A program made the position numbers and the translations under genes. Positions 62,321 through 64,000 of a DNA stretch of 64,000 nt are shown here, one piece after another (positions within the stretch are counted from its first letter, which is position 1; the number at the start of each line of letters is the position of its first letter). Below the pieces are notes generated by a model, which had not been told where the DNA came from, searched no databases, and saw nothing but the letters and a program-made list of their open reading frames with translations. The DNA is taken from the NCBI RefSeq assembly GCF_009765365.1, contig NZ_VTOM01000003.1, positions 186,001 to 250,000 of the forward strand. Direction: 5' to 3'. This DNA is from Antarcticirhabdus aurantiaca. Its GTDB lineage: Bacteria; Pseudomonadota; Alphaproteobacteria; Rhizobiales; Rhizobiaceae.

Positions 62321-63952
62321 ATGGGCATCTACGACGAGCATCTGGACCGCAACGCGGCGAACTACCAGCCGCTGACGCCGCTGTCGCACCTCGCGCGGGC
62401 CGCTCTCGTCTTTCCCGACCACACCGCGATCATCCACGGTTCGCTGCGGCGCTCCTATGCCGAGTTCTACGCCCGCTCGCGCCAGCTCGCCTCGGCGCTG
62501 GAGAGGCGCGGCATCGCGCCGGGCGAGACGGTCGCGGTGATGCTGTCCAACACGCCGGCCATGCTGGAGGCCCATCACGGCGTGCCGATGTGCGGGGCGG
62601 TGCTGCTCTCGATCAACACGCGCCTGGACGCTGCGATCATCGCCTTCCAGCTCGACCATTCCGAAACCAAGATCGTGATCGTCGACCGGGAGTTCTCCGG
62701 CGTCATGGCCGAGGCCTTGACGCTCGCGAGCGTCAAGCCGCTCGTGGTCGACTACGACGACCCCGACTTTCCCGCCGACGCCCCGGCGAGGAAAGGCGCG
62801 CTCATCGGCAGCCTCGAATACGAGGCGCTCGTCGCCGAGGGCGACCCGGCCTACGAGTGGCGGATGCCGTCCGACGAGTGGGACGCGATCTCGCTCAACT
62901 ACACCTCCGGCACCACGGGCAATCCGAAGGGCGTCGTCTACCATCATCGCGGCGCGGCGCTGATGGGCTACGGCAATGTCATCGCGGCCGGCATGGGCAA
63001 GCATCCCGTCTATCTCTGGACGCTGCCGATGTTCCACTGCAACGGCTGGTGCTTTCCCTGGACGCTCGCCGTCCAGGCCGGCACGCATGTCTGCCTGCGC
63101 TGGGTGCGGGCGAAGGCGATGTTCGACGCCATCGCCGACCACGGTGTCACGCATCTGTGCGGCGCGCCGATCGTCATGTCGACGCTGATCAACGCGCCGG
63201 CGGCGGAGAAGCGCGACTTCACCCAGACCGTCACCTTCAACACCGCCGCCGCCCCGCCGCCGCAGGCGGTGCTCGCCGGCATGCGCGACGCCGGCTTCGA
63301 GGTGACGCACCTCTACGGCCTGACGGAGACCTACGGGCCGGCGGTCGTGAACGAGTGGAAGCGCGAGTGGGAGGCGCTGGAAGGGCCGGAGCGCGCCGCG
63401 CAGAAGGCGCGCCAGGGCGTGCGCTACACCGTGCTCGAAGACCTGACCGTCATGAACCCGGACACGATGGAGAAGACGCCGGCCGACGGCGAAACCATCG
63501 GCGAGGTCATGTTCCGCGGCAACATCGTCATGCGCGGCTACCTGAAGAACCCGGAAGCGAGCGCCGAGGCCTTCCGCGGCGGCTGGTTCCACTCCGGGGA
63601 CTTGGGCGTCATGCACGAGGACGGCTACATCGAGCTGAAGGACCGCGCCAAGGACATCATCATCTCAGGGGGCGAGAACATCTCCTCGATCGAGGTCGAG
63701 AACGCGCTCTACCAGCATCCGGCGGTGCAGACGGCGGCCGTGGTCGCCAAGCCGGACGAGAAATGGGGCGAGACGCCGCTCGCCTTCGTGGAGCTCAAGC
63801 CCGGCCGCGAGGTCACGGCGGACGAGCTGATGGAGCACTGCCGGGCGCGCCTCGCGCGCTACAAGTGCCCGAAGGAAATCGTCTTCGCCGAGATCCCGAA
63901 GACCTCGACCGGCAAGGTGCAGAAATACGTGCTGCGGAAGATGACGACCTGA
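62321..63952 (+). CDS. AMP-forming acyl-CoA synthetase
   Basis: A 543-residue adenylate-forming ligase: P-loop YTSGTTGNPKGV (about 193-204), LPMFHCNGWCFPW, LYGLTETYGP, HSGDLGVMHEDGYIELKDR, the hinge after it (AKDIIISGGENISSIEVE) and the catalytic lysine in TSTGKVQKYVLR. The HCNGWCFPW and AAAPPPQAVLAGM features are those of the medium/long-chain and methylmercaptopropionate (DmdB-like) ligases. Substrate not provable. The ATG at 62321 is chosen because the sequence before it is not conserved. Confidence 0.92.
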   Translation: MGIYDEHLDRNAANYQPLTPLSHLARAALVFPDHTAIIHGSLRRSYAEFYARSRQLASALERRGIAPGETVAVMLSNTPAMLEAHHGVPMCGAVLLSINTRLDAAIIAFQLDHSETKIVIVDREFSGVMAEALTLASVKPLVVDYDDPDFPADAPARKGALIGSLEYEALVAEGDPAYEWRMPSDEWDAISLNYTSGTTGNPKGVVYHHRGAALMGYGNVIAAGMGKHPVYLWTLPMFHCNGWCFPWTLAVQAGTHVCLRWVRAKAMFDAIADHGVTHLCGAPIVMSTLINAPAAEKRDFTQTVTFNTAAAPPPQAVLAGMRDAGFEVTHLYGLTETYGPAVVNEWKREWEALEGPERAAQKARQGVRYTVLEDLTVMNPDTMEKTPADGETIGEVMFRGNIVMRGYLKNPEASAEAFRGGWFHSGDLGVMHEDGYIELKDRAKDIIISGGENISSIEVENALYQHPAVQTAAVVAKPDEKWGETPLAFVELKPGREVTADELMEHCRARLARYKCPKEIVFAEIPKTSTGKVQKYVLRKMTT

Positions 63953-64000
63953 CCCGGTCGGCTCGACGGGCGGGACGTGACCCGGACGCGGCGATGCCGC

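Overview
The window is a continuous piece of a high-GC alphaproteobacterial chromosome. Gene content and order point to the Hyphomicrobiales (Rhizobiales): pepA-holC diverging from lptF-lptG-lptD-surA-pdxA-rsmA; gmk-yicC-mltG-fabF-acpP-fabG-fabD on the other strand; rpsF-rpsR-DUF2232-rplI-dnaB; and radA-cvpA-purF-SDR. S6 and L9 carry long charged tails, and an Atm1-type exporter sits beside psd-pssA. The genus cannot be named from the sequence alone. Genes are tightly packed and many are translationally coupled (ATGA/GTGA overlaps). Almost every kilobase looks like ordinary core chromosome.

Layout. 1-4.2 kb: a LysE-type exporter cut by the window edge, a DinB-fold protein, a VapBC toxin-antitoxin pair, an ABC-F ATPase and a small DUF1127-like protein. 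4.3-10.95 kb: a four-gene signalling operon (REC-kinase, OmpR-type regulator, membrane sensor kinase, peptide-type periplasmic binding protein). 10.96-15.55 kb: a PotABCD-type ABC importer on the minus strand. 15.9-19.4 kb: a D-amino-acid transaminase followed by an SsuABC/NMT1-type importer. 19.5-21 kb: a LOG-family hydrolase and a RarD-type permease. 21.1-31 kb: pepA/holC diverging from the LPS-export and outer-membrane biogenesis operon. 31.1-37.3 kb: gmk to fabD (minus strand). 37.7-43.25 kb: the ribosomal protein operon, a cyclopropane-fatty-acid synthase and dnaB.

43.25-46.2 kb is the one clearly accessory-looking stretch. It holds a MarR regulator, an FAD monooxygenase interrupted by one in-frame TGA, locally low GC (about 43-47% in two 60-base samples I counted, against roughly 70% by eye around it), and nearly 1 kb with no recognisable gene. 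It lies between dnaB and radA, where related genomes usually carry alr. It is followed by a DASS-family anion symporter. 47.8-53.5 kb: radA, cvpA, purF, an SDR and an OpgC-like acyltransferase. 53.5-57.1 kb: pssA, psd and an Atm1-type exporter. 57.2-61.5 kb: a MotB/OmpA-like and MotA/TolQ-like pair, an inositol-monophosphatase-family gene and a Sel1-repeat protein. 61.5-64 kb: a ThiE-like protein and an acyl-CoA synthetase.

I found no CRISPR array, rRNA, tRNA, prophage or complete insertion sequence. No clearly new system is demonstrable. The best leads are the signalling operon that ends in a periplasmic binding protein, the MotA/MotB-like envelope motor pair, and the decaying marR-monooxygenase insertion with its palindromes.
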